Assembly: GCA_038521625.1 (NCBI GenBank)
Contig: JBCBKP010000003.1
Location: 193,859 to 257,858, forward strand
DNA: 64,000 nucleotides
Origin: JBCBKP01 sp038521625
GTDB lineage: Bacteria; Planctomycetota; Phycisphaerae; Phycisphaerales; UBA1924
Direction of reading: 5' to 3'
Under the pieces are notes generated by a model. The model had not been told where the DNA came from and did not search any database. It was given only the letters and a program-made list of their open reading frames with translations. Below, in pieces: positions 19,205 through 28,037 of the stretch. Position 1 is the stretch's first letter; each line of letters begins with the position of its first letter. Position numbers and translations under genes: made by a program.

Positions 19205-20308
19205 ATGAGACGATCCGATCTCGGTTGGTGCCGCGGGCGCGGTGGGTTCACGCTGGTCGAGCTGCTCGTCGGGATCGCGGTGCTGTCGCTGCTGATCGGC
19301 ATCATGGTGCCGGCGGTCGGGGCGGCGCGTCGGACGGCGATGAAAGCGACGAGCGCTGCGCGGATCCGTTCATTGGCGCAGGCGCAGTTCAACTACGCGG
19401 CGGACTCGAGACAGTGGCTGGCCGGGCCGAACACGAGCGGCGACCGCTACGACGATCGCTGGGTCGCCGGCCCGGTGCGCGGCGGGTGGGAGGATCTTTG
19501 GGGCGTGACGAGCGCGTCGACGCCGACGCGCGCCACCGACTGGATCAGCACGGTGATCGGCGACTCGGCGGGGCTCTCGCCCGACCGCCCGCGCCGGCTG
19601 CAGCAGATCCTGAACGAGCACGGCGATCCGACGGCGCGTCCGATCGATAGCTTCTGGCCATCGACACGTCCGATCGGGTACGGCGACCTGGCCCAGTTCG
19701 ACGCGATCGGTGCGAGCGAATTCTTGCAGACGAGCTATCTGATGCCGATCACGTTCCAGCTCATCGGCGACACCGATCGGTTTCGGACAAGACGCGGCGA
19801 TCGTCTGCGGTACAAGTTCGTCCAGCGCGCGTGGTTCGCGGACGGCGCCACGGTGCCGTCGGGGTATCTGCCCAAGCTCGACCGGGTCGGCAGGGTCCTC
19901 GCGCGAAAGGTCATGATCGCCGAGGGCAGCCGGATGGTGACCAAGGGGCGTGGTCTGTCGATCAACATCCACCCGCAGGTCAGGCTGGACCAGCCACACT
20001 TCGGGAATTTCATGGCCAACACGCCGATCTACCACCACGGCTCGGCGTACGGCCGCGACCCGACGTCGCCGTACCAGGTCGTGCCCGTGGCGAACGTTCG
20101 GGCGAGCTATCGGCACCCGGGACCGAGCATCAACGCGGCGATGTTCGACGGTTCGGTGCGATCCATGACGCAAACCGAGAGTTACACAGATCCGACGCCG
20201 TGGTTCCCGAGCGGGAGCACGTGGACGGGAAGGCTCGCCACTCCGGAGTCCATCGAGTTCATGGCGGACGTGTATGGTGGCGATGCGATCGGGACGCGTC
20301 TGCCCTGA
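19205..20308 (+). CDS. Pseudopilin-like surface protein
   Basis: The 367-residue protein starts at ATG 19205, 8 nt after GGAGG; an in-frame TTG 21 bp upstream is less likely. GGFTLVELLVGIAVLSLLIG is a prepilin leader with an unusually long basic segment before the Gly. The body contains YKFVQRAWF and, near the end, NAAMFDGSVRSM, the DG(H/S) motif of this group. It is one of three such proteins in the window (also 2321-3247 and 8151-8990). It runs 35 bp ahead of an M20 peptidase gene on the same strand. Confidence 0.85.
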   Translation: MRRSDLGWCRGRGGFTLVELLVGIAVLSLLIGIMVPAVGAARRTAMKATSAARIRSLAQAQFNYAADSRQWLAGPNTSGDRYDDRWVAGPVRGGWEDLWGVTSASTPTRATDWISTVIGDSAGLSPDRPRRLQQILNEHGDPTARPIDSFWPSTRPIGYGDLAQFDAIGASEFLQTSYLMPITFQLIGDTDRFRTRRGDRLRYKFVQRAWFADGATVPSGYLPKLDRVGRVLARKVMIAEGSRMVTKGRGLSINIHPQVRLDQPHFGNFMANTPIYHHGSAYGRDPTSPYQVVPVANVRASYRHPGPSINAAMFDGSVRSMTQTESYTDPTPWFPSGSTWTGRLATPESIEFMADVYGGDAIGTRLP

Positions 20309-20343
20309 TCCGAGGTATTGGACTCTGGCTCGAGGTGGCGGCG

Positions 20344-21798
20344 ATGGACGGCGAGGGCGTTCGGGAGAAGACCGGCAAGGTTCTTGGCGGGCTCGCGTCG
20401 GCGGAGCGGGCGGCGATCGACCGTCTCTGCGAGTGGCTCTCGATCCCGAGCGTCGGGACCGACCCGGCTCATGACGCCGACACGCGTCGCGCCGGCGAGT
20501 GGGCCGCCGAGCACCTGCGGACGAGCGGATTCGAGGCCGAGCTGGTCGAGACGGTGGGCGGTGATGAGCGCGGGCACCCGTGCGTCGTGGCGCACGCGCC
20601 CGGCGACGCTGGCTATGCGGGGCCGCACGTGCTGTTCTACGGGCACTACGACGTGCAGCCCGCGGACCCGCTAGAGCTCTGGCGCTCGGGGCCGTTCGAG
20701 CCGCGGATCGAGCCGGCCGAATCGGGACTGGGCGAGCGGGTCGTGGCGCGGGGAGCCGCGGACGACAAGGGGCAGGTCTCGATGTTCCTGGAGGCGATGC
20801 GGGCCTGGAAGGACGCCGGGGGGCCCGTCGCCGGCGGCGCCCGAGTCACGGTGCTGCTCGAGGGTGAAGAAGAGTCCGGGTCGGCGCACCTCCGCGCGTT
20901 CCTCGAGGCGAACCGTGCCCGCTTCGAGCCTTGCGATGTCTGCGTGATCTCTGATACGACGATGCTCGGGCGCGGCCGCCCGGCGATCACCTACGGGCTC
21001 CGTGGGATGTGCTACGTCGAAGCCGTGCTGCACGGGCCGGACCAGGACCTCCACTCGGGGCTCTGGGGCGGGCGGGTGCCGAACCCGATCAACGAGCTCG
21101 TCGGCGTGCTCGCGCAGCTGAAGGACACCGACGGCCGGGTCACCGTCCCGGGGTTCTATGACGGGGTCCGTGACCCGAACCCGGAAGAACTGGCGCAATG
21201 GGGGGCGCTGGGGATCGACGCGGGCGAGCAACTCGCGCTGATCGGGCTCCCGCCCGAGGCCGACGTCGGCGAACGCGGGCACGGCTTCGTCGCACGGGGT
21301 TGGGCGCGGCCGACGTGCGACATCAACGGGATCGTCGGCGGCTACACGGGCGAGGGCGCCAAGACCGTGATCCCGGGCCGTGCCTCGGCAAAACTGAGCT
21401 TCCGGCTGGTGGACGAGCAGGACCCGGAGCGGATCCGCGACGCCGTATTCGATTGGTTCCGCGAGCGCACGCCCCCCGGCTGCCGGTGGGAGCTGGACGA
21501 CCACGGCGTCGGGCCGGGCGCGACCGTCGCGATCGACTCGCCGGCGCTGACCGCCGCGCGGGCGGCGATGGGCTCGGCGTGCGGCGTCGAGCCAGCCCTG
21601 ATCCGGTCGGGCGGCTCGATCCCGGTGGCCGGGATGCTCAAGGAGATGCTCGGCATCGAGACCGTGTTCATGGGATTCGGGCTCGACGACGACCGCGTGC
21701 ACTCTCCGAATGAGAAATTCGAGCTCGAGTGCTGGCGTCAGGGGGCCCGCTCGCACGCGGCGCTGCCGGCGGAGCTCTGGGCGATCGGCGGACGCTGA
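20344..21798 (+). CDS. M20 family dipeptidase/metallopeptidase
   Basis: The 484-residue cytosolic-type enzyme (no signal peptide) has the M20 metal centre: His in FYGHYDVQP, Asp in RGAADDKGQ, the Glu pair in LLEGEEESGS, Asp in VISDTTM and a C-terminal His in DDRVHSPNEKFE. DLHSGLWGG marks the lid/dimerisation domain. The arrangement matches the dipeptidase subgroup (CNDP/DapE-related) that hydrolyses short peptides or N-acyl amino acids. The upstream part of the frame is antisense-like and overlaps the pseudopilin gene; ATG 20344 follows GAGGTGGCG. Confidence 0.88.
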   Translation: MDGEGVREKTGKVLGGLASAERAAIDRLCEWLSIPSVGTDPAHDADTRRAGEWAAEHLRTSGFEAELVETVGGDERGHPCVVAHAPGDAGYAGPHVLFYGHYDVQPADPLELWRSGPFEPRIEPAESGLGERVVARGAADDKGQVSMFLEAMRAWKDAGGPVAGGARVTVLLEGEEESGSAHLRAFLEANRARFEPCDVCVISDTTMLGRGRPAITYGLRGMCYVEAVLHGPDQDLHSGLWGGRVPNPINELVGVLAQLKDTDGRVTVPGFYDGVRDPNPEELAQWGALGIDAGEQLALIGLPPEADVGERGHGFVARGWARPTCDINGIVGGYTGEGAKTVIPGRASAKLSFRLVDEQDPERIRDAVFDWFRERTPPGCRWELDDHGVGPGATVAIDSPALTAARAAMGSACGVEPALIRSGGSIPVAGMLKEMLGIETVFMGFGLDDDRVHSPNEKFELECWRQGARSHAALPAELWAIGGR

Positions 21799-21804
21799 GC
21801 GGCG

Positions 21805-22104
21805 TCAGGCGGCCTCGGCCGCCGCTGGCTCGCCGCTCGCACCCTGGTCCTGGGAGTCGGCCATCGGGAGTGCCTCCGGCGGGGCGCCCGATTCGTCGAT
21901 GATCTCGATGTCCCCACCCTCCTGATCCTCGCCGTAGAGGATGCGCAGCTGGCGGGTGTACTCGTTGCGGAGGTTCGCGACCTCGATCTTCAGGTCGTGG
22001 ATCAGGGTCTCGTTGCGGATCCGCGACGCGAAGAGATGCATGACCGCCAGGACGCCCGCCGCGATCATGCAAACCGTGAGGATGGTCTGGGCGTCCGAGG
22101 GCAT
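21805..22104 (-). CDS. Small membrane-anchored protein with coiled-coil-like segment
   Basis: The 99-residue product has one N-terminal membrane helix (TILTVCMIAAGVLAVMHLF), then a heptad-like segment (NETLIHDLKIEVANLRNEYTRQL) and an acidic Ala-rich tail. It is convergent with the M20 gene (6 bp) and divergent from the large membrane protein gene. Topology would put the coiled coil either side of the membrane. No family recognised. Confidence 0.6.
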   Translation of the reverse strand: MPSDAQTILTVCMIAAGVLAVMHLFASRIRNETLIHDLKIEVANLRNEYTRQLRILYGEDQEGGDIEIIDESGAPPEALPMADSQDQGASGEPAAAEAA

Positions 22105-22158
22105 CCCCCCGGTGATCGGGGAGAACCCGGGCGGACTTCATCCGTATCATGGCCGACG

Positions 22159-24717
22159 ATGCACTTCGCTCGCCCCGGATGCTGGCTGCGCTCGGTCTTG
22201 CTGCTCTTGGCGCTGGTCGCGGTCCCGACCTCTGGGGGGCAGCCGCCCGGCGCGTCGGAAGATGCTCTCGGGGAGGCCGGACCTACCGGGGTGATCGACG
22301 AGATCGAACTCCGGGTGGTCCGGTTCGGCCCGGGCAACGAGGCCCGCGAGGGCAGCTATGTGGGCGTCCTGGTCCAGCTCCGGGACAACGGCACGCTGAA
22401 CGGGCGGGACGTGCTGCTGCGGATCAACGGCGTCGATCTCGACGGGGACCCGATCCAGCACGGTCGTGTCGTGAGCACGCAGCCGCAGGGGGCTCCGGGC
22501 ACCGCTTGGTTGTACCTACGGACGCCGATGTCCTCCGCTCGGGTCTCGACGCTCCGGCTCGAGGCGTACTCGGTCCTAGAAGACGACCAGTCGTCGCTCG
22601 GGGTCCGTCCCGACCGCCTTCTCGGTTCGCTGCCGGTGGCGCTGCAGCCGGTAATCGTGCCGAGGACCTCGGGGATGTTCGGCGTGATCGGGCCCCGCTC
22701 GATGGGACTGGCGAAGTACTCGACGCAATACGGCACCGAGGCGCACTCGCCGCTCGGGCACGAGCGGATCGAGGTGAGCACGAGCCTATCGCTGGCCAAC
22801 GACCTCCCAGACCGCTGGCAGGGTTTGCAGCAGCTGAGCGTCCTCGTCTGGGGTCCGGCCACCGACGCGAGCCCCGGGCTGCTCTCGCCGGAGCAGGCGC
22901 GGTCGGTCCGAGAGTGGGTCGAGCGTGGCGGGCATCTGGTTGTCGTCCTGCCGCCGGTCGGTCAGGACTGGCTCAGCGCGACGACGAACCCGCTCGCGGG
23001 GATCATGCCCGACTGGGGGCGCGTCGAGCGGTCGGAGGGCGTCGATCTCGGGCGGTACCGGCCGCTCCTGACGCGGCGCGTCGACGTCCCGCTGCCGTCG
23101 AACGCGACGGTGCACGCGTTCGAGCCGCCGCGGGATGCGAACCCGCAGCACGCGATCCCGGTCCTGGCCGGCCCGGACGGCGAGACGATCGTGCTGCGCC
23201 GGATCGTTGGCTCGGGCCTCGTGACGGTGGTCGGGCTCGATCTCGGCTCGGCCACGCTCGACCGGGCGGGGCTTCCGGACCCCGAGCGTTTCTGGCATCG
23301 GATCCTCGGCCAGCGGGGCGAACTCCGGACGCGAGACGAACTGCGGAACGACCCGCAGTACGGGCGCAACGCCGACGGGATCCTGAGCGGGGTGACTCAG
23401 CGTCGGCCGCGGGTGTTCGACGACGAGATCTTGAGCCTGATCGACCAGTCTCGCAGCGCGACCGTCGGCGTCCTTCTCGGGCTGGTGCTATTCATCTTGT
23501 ACTGGCTCGTCGCCGGCCCGGTTGGGTACGCCATCCTGAAGTCGAAGGGCCTTGAGAAGCACGCCTGGGTCGCGTACCTCGCGACAGCCGGAGTTTTCAC
23601 CGCGGCCGCGTGGATCGGCGCCGAATCGATCCGACCGAGGACGCCGCGAGCCGAGTTCGTCGCGATCGTCGACCAGGTCTACGGCCAGCCGACGCAGCGG
23701 GCGCGTGTGTTCGCCAGCGTGCTCATCCCGCGATACGGCGACGCGACGATCGCGGTGGGGGATATCGAGCCCGGCCAGGAGGCGGCCATCCGGACCGGGC
23801 GCGAGGGCTCGGACCTGCTCTCGCCGTTCGACCCGCCCGATGACACGGCGGGCTCGGGGGGCTTCCCGGATAACCGGACGTACACGCTCGATGCCCGCGC
23901 GCCGCGAGCGATGTCGGTGCCGGCTCGCCAGACGGTCAAGCAGGTCGCGGCGGAATGGTCGGGCGAGCCGGTGCTCGCGCTGCCCGCCCCGGTGCAGGAG
24001 GCGGGTGATCTCGAGGCGCGGCGGATCTCCTGGCGCGTCGACGGGGACGAGACCGGCCGAGAGACCTTCCGGATCAGCGGGCAGATCGAGCATGGGCTTC
24101 CCGGGCCATTGGAGGACGCCACGGTTCTGATCATCGGCCCGCAGCGCGACCTGCTCGGCCTCGGGGCATCTGTGAATCTCAGGCGGACCGAGATGTTCGC
24201 ACGCCCCAACTACGCGATCACACTCGACGACCCGTGGGGTGCGGGTGTGCCGCTCGACCTCGGAGCGCTGCTCGAGGCGAAGCGGCAATCAGAGCGAAAC
24301 GAGGGCGAGTTCTCGGCGGCGCGCTGGGTCCGGCAGCTCCTTCCTCGCGGGGCGGATCGCTCGGGCTTCGGCGTCGCGGCGACGGCTTCCGGTCGTGTGG
24401 ATGAGCGGCTCATCGCCGCGGGGTTCCTGAGCCAGTTCGAGCCGCCGCCGCTCGCGTCGAATCCAAACGCGCGGGAGACCGACGTTGGGCGTCGCACGAC
24501 GCTGCACGGGCTCGACCTGGGCGTCTGGTTCACGCAGCCGTGCGTGATCGTGGTCGGGAAGCTAAGACAGAGCTCCGGCGCGCTGCCGATCCCGATGACG
24601 CTCGACGGCGAGCGATTCGACGCCGGCGGGCTCACGGTGGTCCGTTGGATCTATCCCATGTCGCCGCAGCCGCCCGGCTTCCCGGGCGGGGGCGGCGTGG
24701 TCGCGACCGAGGAATGA
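22159..24717 (+). CDS. Large exported/membrane protein linked to an ABC ATPase (GldG-like context)
   Basis: The 852-residue product has a signal peptide, a beta-rich region, a glutamine-amidotransferase-like segment (SPEQARSVREWVERGGHLVVVLPPVG, quoted in part), and two central membrane helices near residues 435-460 and 475-495 (VLLGLVLFILYWLVAGPVGY). A long periplasmic C-terminal half follows. The region that senses a deadline-like REWVERGG motif is common in planctomycete DUF4350/GldG-like proteins that sit beside ABC-2 type ATPases. It ends 13 bp before the ATPase gene. It may form the non-ATPase half of that transporter, though it does not look like a classical permease. ATG 22159 was chosen at the signal peptide. 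Confidence 0.65.
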   Translation: MHFARPGCWLRSVLLLLALVAVPTSGGQPPGASEDALGEAGPTGVIDEIELRVVRFGPGNEAREGSYVGVLVQLRDNGTLNGRDVLLRINGVDLDGDPIQHGRVVSTQPQGAPGTAWLYLRTPMSSARVSTLRLEAYSVLEDDQSSLGVRPDRLLGSLPVALQPVIVPRTSGMFGVIGPRSMGLAKYSTQYGTEAHSPLGHERIEVSTSLSLANDLPDRWQGLQQLSVLVWGPATDASPGLLSPEQARSVREWVERGGHLVVVLPPVGQDWLSATTNPLAGIMPDWGRVERSEGVDLGRYRPLLTRRVDVPLPSNATVHAFEPPRDANPQHAIPVLAGPDGETIVLRRIVGSGLVTVVGLDLGSATLDRAGLPDPERFWHRILGQRGELRTRDELRNDPQYGRNADGILSGVTQRRPRVFDDEILSLIDQSRSATVGVLLGLVLFILYWLVAGPVGYAILKSKGLEKHAWVAYLATAGVFTAAAWIGAESIRPRTPRAEFVAIVDQVYGQPTQRARVFASVLIPRYGDATIAVGDIEPGQEAAIRTGREGSDLLSPFDPPDDTAGSGGFPDNRTYTLDARAPRAMSVPARQTVKQVAAEWSGEPVLALPAPVQEAGDLEARRISWRVDGDETGRETFRISGQIEHGLPGPLEDATVLIIGPQRDLLGLGASVNLRRTEMFARPNYAITLDDPWGAGVPLDLGALLEAKRQSERNEGEFSAARWVRQLLPRGADRSGFGVAATASGRVDERLIAAGFLSQFEPPPLASNPNARETDVGRRTTLHGLDLGVWFTQPCVIVVGKLRQSSGALPIPMTLDGERFDAGGLTVVRWIYPMSPQPPGFPGGGGVVATEE

Positions 24718-24730
24718 GGAGCCGCCTCCG

Positions 24731-25702
24731 GTGCCGATGATCGAGACCATCAACCTGACCAAGCGCTACGGCGAACTCACGGCGCTCGATAGCCTGAACC
24801 TCACGATCGAGGACGGCGACTGCTTCGGCTTCATCGGACCGAACGGGGCGGGCAAGACGACGACGATCAAGATCCTCGCGACGCTGCTCAAGCCGAGCAG
24901 CGGGCAGGCGCAGATCAGCGGACTCACCGTCGGCTATCAGAACCGGCAGATCCGCCCGCTAATCGGCTATGTGCCCGACTTCATGGGCGCCTACGAGGAC
25001 ATGGTCGTCACCGAGTACCTCGAGTTCTTCGCGGCCAGCTACGGCATCCACGGGTCGAAGCGTCGGCAGGTCGTGGGCGACGTGCTCGAGCTGACCGATC
25101 TCGGGTACAAGGCGATGGCCGAGGTCAACGGGCTCAGCCGCGGCATGCAGCAGCGGCTCTCGATCGCGCGGGTGCTCCTGCACGACCCGAAGGTGCTGCT
25201 GATGGACGAGCCGGCGTCCGGGCTCGACCCGCGCGCCCGGATCGAGATCCGCGAGCTGCTCAAGGAACTCAAGCGGATGGGCAAGACCATCCTGATCTCG
25301 AGCCACATCCTGCACGAGCTCGCGGAGCTCTGCAATGTGGTGGGGATCATCGAGCGGGGCAAGCTGCTCTACAACGGGTCCGTCGCCGACATCCTGAAGC
25401 GGGCCCGCGTGGGACAGGTCGTTCACGTGTCGGTGGCGGAGGGGATCGACCGCGCGGCCGACCTGCTGGGCGGCGTCCCGGGTGTGACCAAGGTCCAGAT
25501 CGTGTCGGGCGACGGGACGGCGACGGGGCGCGACGCGAGCCACCGGCTCTTGCATATCGACTTCGACGAGCAGGGCGGGCGAAGCGTGAGCGACCTGCCG
25601 AACGTGCTGGTCAACAACGGTTTCCGCCTGACCGAGTTCACCGAGGAGCCGGTCAACCTCGAGACCGCGTTCATGCGCCTCACGAAGGGCCTGGTCCAGT
25701 AG
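24731..25702 (+). CDS. ABC transporter ATP-binding protein (ABC-2/GldA-like)
   Basis: The 323-residue ATPase has Walker A GPNGAGKTTT (about residues 37-46), Q-loop region IGYVPDFMG, signature LSRGMQQRL, Walker B VLLMDEPASGLDP and H-loop ISSHILHEL. The C-terminal ~100 residues form the regulatory-type extension seen in export and gliding-type (GldA/CcmA) ATPases. GTG 24731 lies 8 nt after GAGGAG, which favours it over the ATG six bases later. No classical permease is adjacent; the preceding membrane protein is the only partner in sight. Confidence 0.9.
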   Translation: MPMIETINLTKRYGELTALDSLNLTIEDGDCFGFIGPNGAGKTTTIKILATLLKPSSGQAQISGLTVGYQNRQIRPLIGYVPDFMGAYEDMVVTEYLEFFAASYGIHGSKRRQVVGDVLELTDLGYKAMAEVNGLSRGMQQRLSIARVLLHDPKVLLMDEPASGLDPRARIEIRELLKELKRMGKTILISSHILHELAELCNVVGIIERGKLLYNGSVADILKRARVGQVVHVSVAEGIDRAADLLGGVPGVTKVQIVSGDGTATGRDASHRLLHIDFDEQGGRSVSDLPNVLVNNGFRLTEFTEEPVNLETAFMRLTKGLVQ

Positions 25703-25809
25703 CGCATCGGGGTGCTCGCCGGGCGGGCCCTGTTCGGCGGATGGGCCTTCCCGGCGCGGCCGACGGGCTGTAGACTCGGGAACGCGACGGATTTCTAGAA
25801 GGGGTAGCG

Positions 25810-28020
25810 ATGCCAACGGTTTGTGTTCGTCGGGGGGCGGCTCTCGCCCTGGGGATTCTCGGGACCACGCTCTCCGGCGCACCGGCTCAGATTGCGCCGC
25901 CGGCGACCGAGCGACGCCCCGTGGCCGAGACGCTGCACGGCACGGAGCTCGTCGATCCGTACCGCTGGCTCGAGGGCGACAACTCCGACCCCGAACGCAT
26001 TGGCCTGATGAACGAGGAGGTCGCCTCTTGGACCGACGGCCAGAATGCGTTCACGCGAGATGTCCTCGACAGCCTCCCGGGCCGCGCGACGCTCGAGGCG
26101 CGGATGCGCGAGCTGATGGAGGTCGGGACGGTCGGGCTTCCCAGCACGGCTGGAGACAGGACCTTCTTCCGCAAGCGCGAGGGCGCTCAGGCGCAGAGCG
26201 TGCTCTTCGTCGTTGATGAGGAGGGCGACGACCCGCGTCCGCTGATCGACCCGTTCGCGATCGACCCGAGCGGGCTGACGAGCCTCGACTGGTACGCGCC
26301 GAACTCCGATGGCTCGCTCGTCGCGTTCGGCACGAGCCGTGCGGGCGACGAGAACTCGACCCTGAACATCCTGGAGACCGACTCGGGCGAGTGGCTCGCC
26401 GACGAGATCCCCGGCAAGGTCGGCTTCTCGGGCTGGATGCCCGACGGGCAGAGCTTCTTCTACACGCGCCTGGAGGATGTGAACGACGCGTACTCGCGCG
26501 AGTCGCGGTTCCACGAGGTCGGCAGGTCGTGGCGACGCGACCCGGTCATCTGGCGCCAGCGCGAGATCGAGGCGCTCTACGAGGGCCACGACAAGACCGA
26601 CGCCGAGATCGCCGAGCTCAAGACCACGTGGGCGGGAAGCAGCTACCCCAGCGAGGACGGCCGCTGGCTGATCATCTCGTACGCGTCGGGCACGAGCTCG
26701 AACGACGTCTGGATCGCGGATCTGGACCACTGGCTGCGCACCGGCGAGCTGGCCAAGAAGCCCGTCGTCGTCGGCGAAGAGGGCCGGAACTCGGTCGCGG
26801 CGTACGGCGACATGGCGTTCCTCCGCACGAACATCGGGGCGCCGAACGGGCGGATCGTCGCGATCGACCCAGCCAGCCCCGGCCGCGAGTCGTGGCGCGA
26901 CGTGGTCGCCCACCGCGACGACGTGGTGGTCACCGGCATGCAACTGGCCCGCGGGCTGCTCGTCGCCTCGCTGATGAAGGACGCGGCGAGCGCGTACGAG
27001 CTCTTCACCACGCGCGGCGAGCCGCGCGGCGAGCTCCGCCTGCCCGGCATCGGCAGCGCCGGCCTCTCGGCGAACAGCGATCGCACGAGCGCCTACCTTT
27101 CGTACTCGAGCTACAACGCGCCGAGCTCGATCTACAGGGTCGACCTCGCAACGCCCAGGGCGATGCCGGAGCAGTGGTTCCGCGTCGACGTGCCGGTGGA
27201 CGAGAGCGAGATCGTCGTCAACCGGGTGAGCTACACCTCCAAGGACGGCACCGAGGTCGGGATGTTCATCGTCCACAAGGAGGGCCTCGAGCTCGACGGC
27301 GACAACCCGACCCTGCTCTACGGCTACGGCGGGTTCAACATCTCGATGCGTCCGGGCTTCAGCGCCACCCTCTACCCCTGGCTCGAGGCCGGCGGCGTCT
27401 ACGCGGTCGCGAACCTGCGCGGCGGCGGCGAGAAGGGCCTGGCGTGGCACAAGGCCGGCCAGCTGGATCAGAAACAGAACGTTTTCGACGACTTCATCGC
27501 CGCGGGTGAGTACCTGGTTTCGAACGGCTACACGCGGCCCGAGAAGCTCGCCGTCCGCGGCGGCTCGAACGGCGGTCTGCTGACCGGCGCGATGGTCACC
27601 CAGCGTCCCGATCTGTTCGCGGCGGCGATCGTGGCGGTGCCGCTGCTCGACATGGTCCGCTACCAGGACTTCCTCATGGCGAGGTTCTGGATCCCCGAGT
27701 ACGGCAGCGCCGAGAACGCCGAGCAGTTCGAGTTCATCCGGGCCTATTCGCCCTACCACAACATCCAGCCTGGGACCAAGTACCCGGCGGTGCTCCTGAC
27801 CGCGGGCGAGAACGACGCCCGCGTGCACCCGATGCACGCCCGCAAGATGGCCGCGGCGCTCCAGGCCGCGACCACCGCCGACCCCGAGCAGGACCCGGTG
27901 CTTCTCTGGGTGGATCGGGACGCCGGCCACGGCAGCGGCAAGCCGCTCGATCTCCGGGTCCGCGACGCCGTGGACCAGTACCTGTTCGTGATGTGGCAGA
28001 CCGGCCTGCTCGAGGGCTGA
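25810..28020 (+). CDS. Exported prolyl oligopeptidase (S9A)
   Basis: The 736-residue serine peptidase has a signal peptide ending near residue 27 (SGAPAQ), so it probably acts in the periplasm or outside. An N-terminal seven-bladed propeller follows, beginning DPYRWLEGD. The C-terminal alpha/beta-hydrolase domain holds the nucleophile in RGGSNGGLL (about Ser585), Asp in GENDARVHP and His in DAGHGSG (about 706). YGGFNISM and NLRGGGEKG form the oxyanion and substrate region. These enzymes cut short peptides after proline. The start follows GAAGGGGTAGCG. Confidence 0.93.
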   Translation: MPTVCVRRGAALALGILGTTLSGAPAQIAPPATERRPVAETLHGTELVDPYRWLEGDNSDPERIGLMNEEVASWTDGQNAFTRDVLDSLPGRATLEARMRELMEVGTVGLPSTAGDRTFFRKREGAQAQSVLFVVDEEGDDPRPLIDPFAIDPSGLTSLDWYAPNSDGSLVAFGTSRAGDENSTLNILETDSGEWLADEIPGKVGFSGWMPDGQSFFYTRLEDVNDAYSRESRFHEVGRSWRRDPVIWRQREIEALYEGHDKTDAEIAELKTTWAGSSYPSEDGRWLIISYASGTSSNDVWIADLDHWLRTGELAKKPVVVGEEGRNSVAAYGDMAFLRTNIGAPNGRIVAIDPASPGRESWRDVVAHRDDVVVTGMQLARGLLVASLMKDAASAYELFTTRGEPRGELRLPGIGSAGLSANSDRTSAYLSYSSYNAPSSIYRVDLATPRAMPEQWFRVDVPVDESEIVVNRVSYTSKDGTEVGMFIVHKEGLELDGDNPTLLYGYGGFNISMRPGFSATLYPWLEAGGVYAVANLRGGGEKGLAWHKAGQLDQKQNVFDDFIAAGEYLVSNGYTRPEKLAVRGGSNGGLLTGAMVTQRPDLFAAAIVAVPLLDMVRYQDFLMARFWIPEYGSAENAEQFEFIRAYSPYHNIQPGTKYPAVLLTAGENDARVHPMHARKMAAALQAATTADPEQDPVLLWVDRDAGHGSGKPLDLRVRDAVDQYLFVMWQTGLLEG

Positions 28021-28037
28021 GCCGGTAAGCTCCGGCC

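Noticed and set aside
25795..27930. 711-codon minus-strand open frame opposite the prolyl oligopeptidase gene
   Set aside because: Low-complexity Val/Arg/Asp antisense composition; the plus strand has a full S9A catalytic triad.
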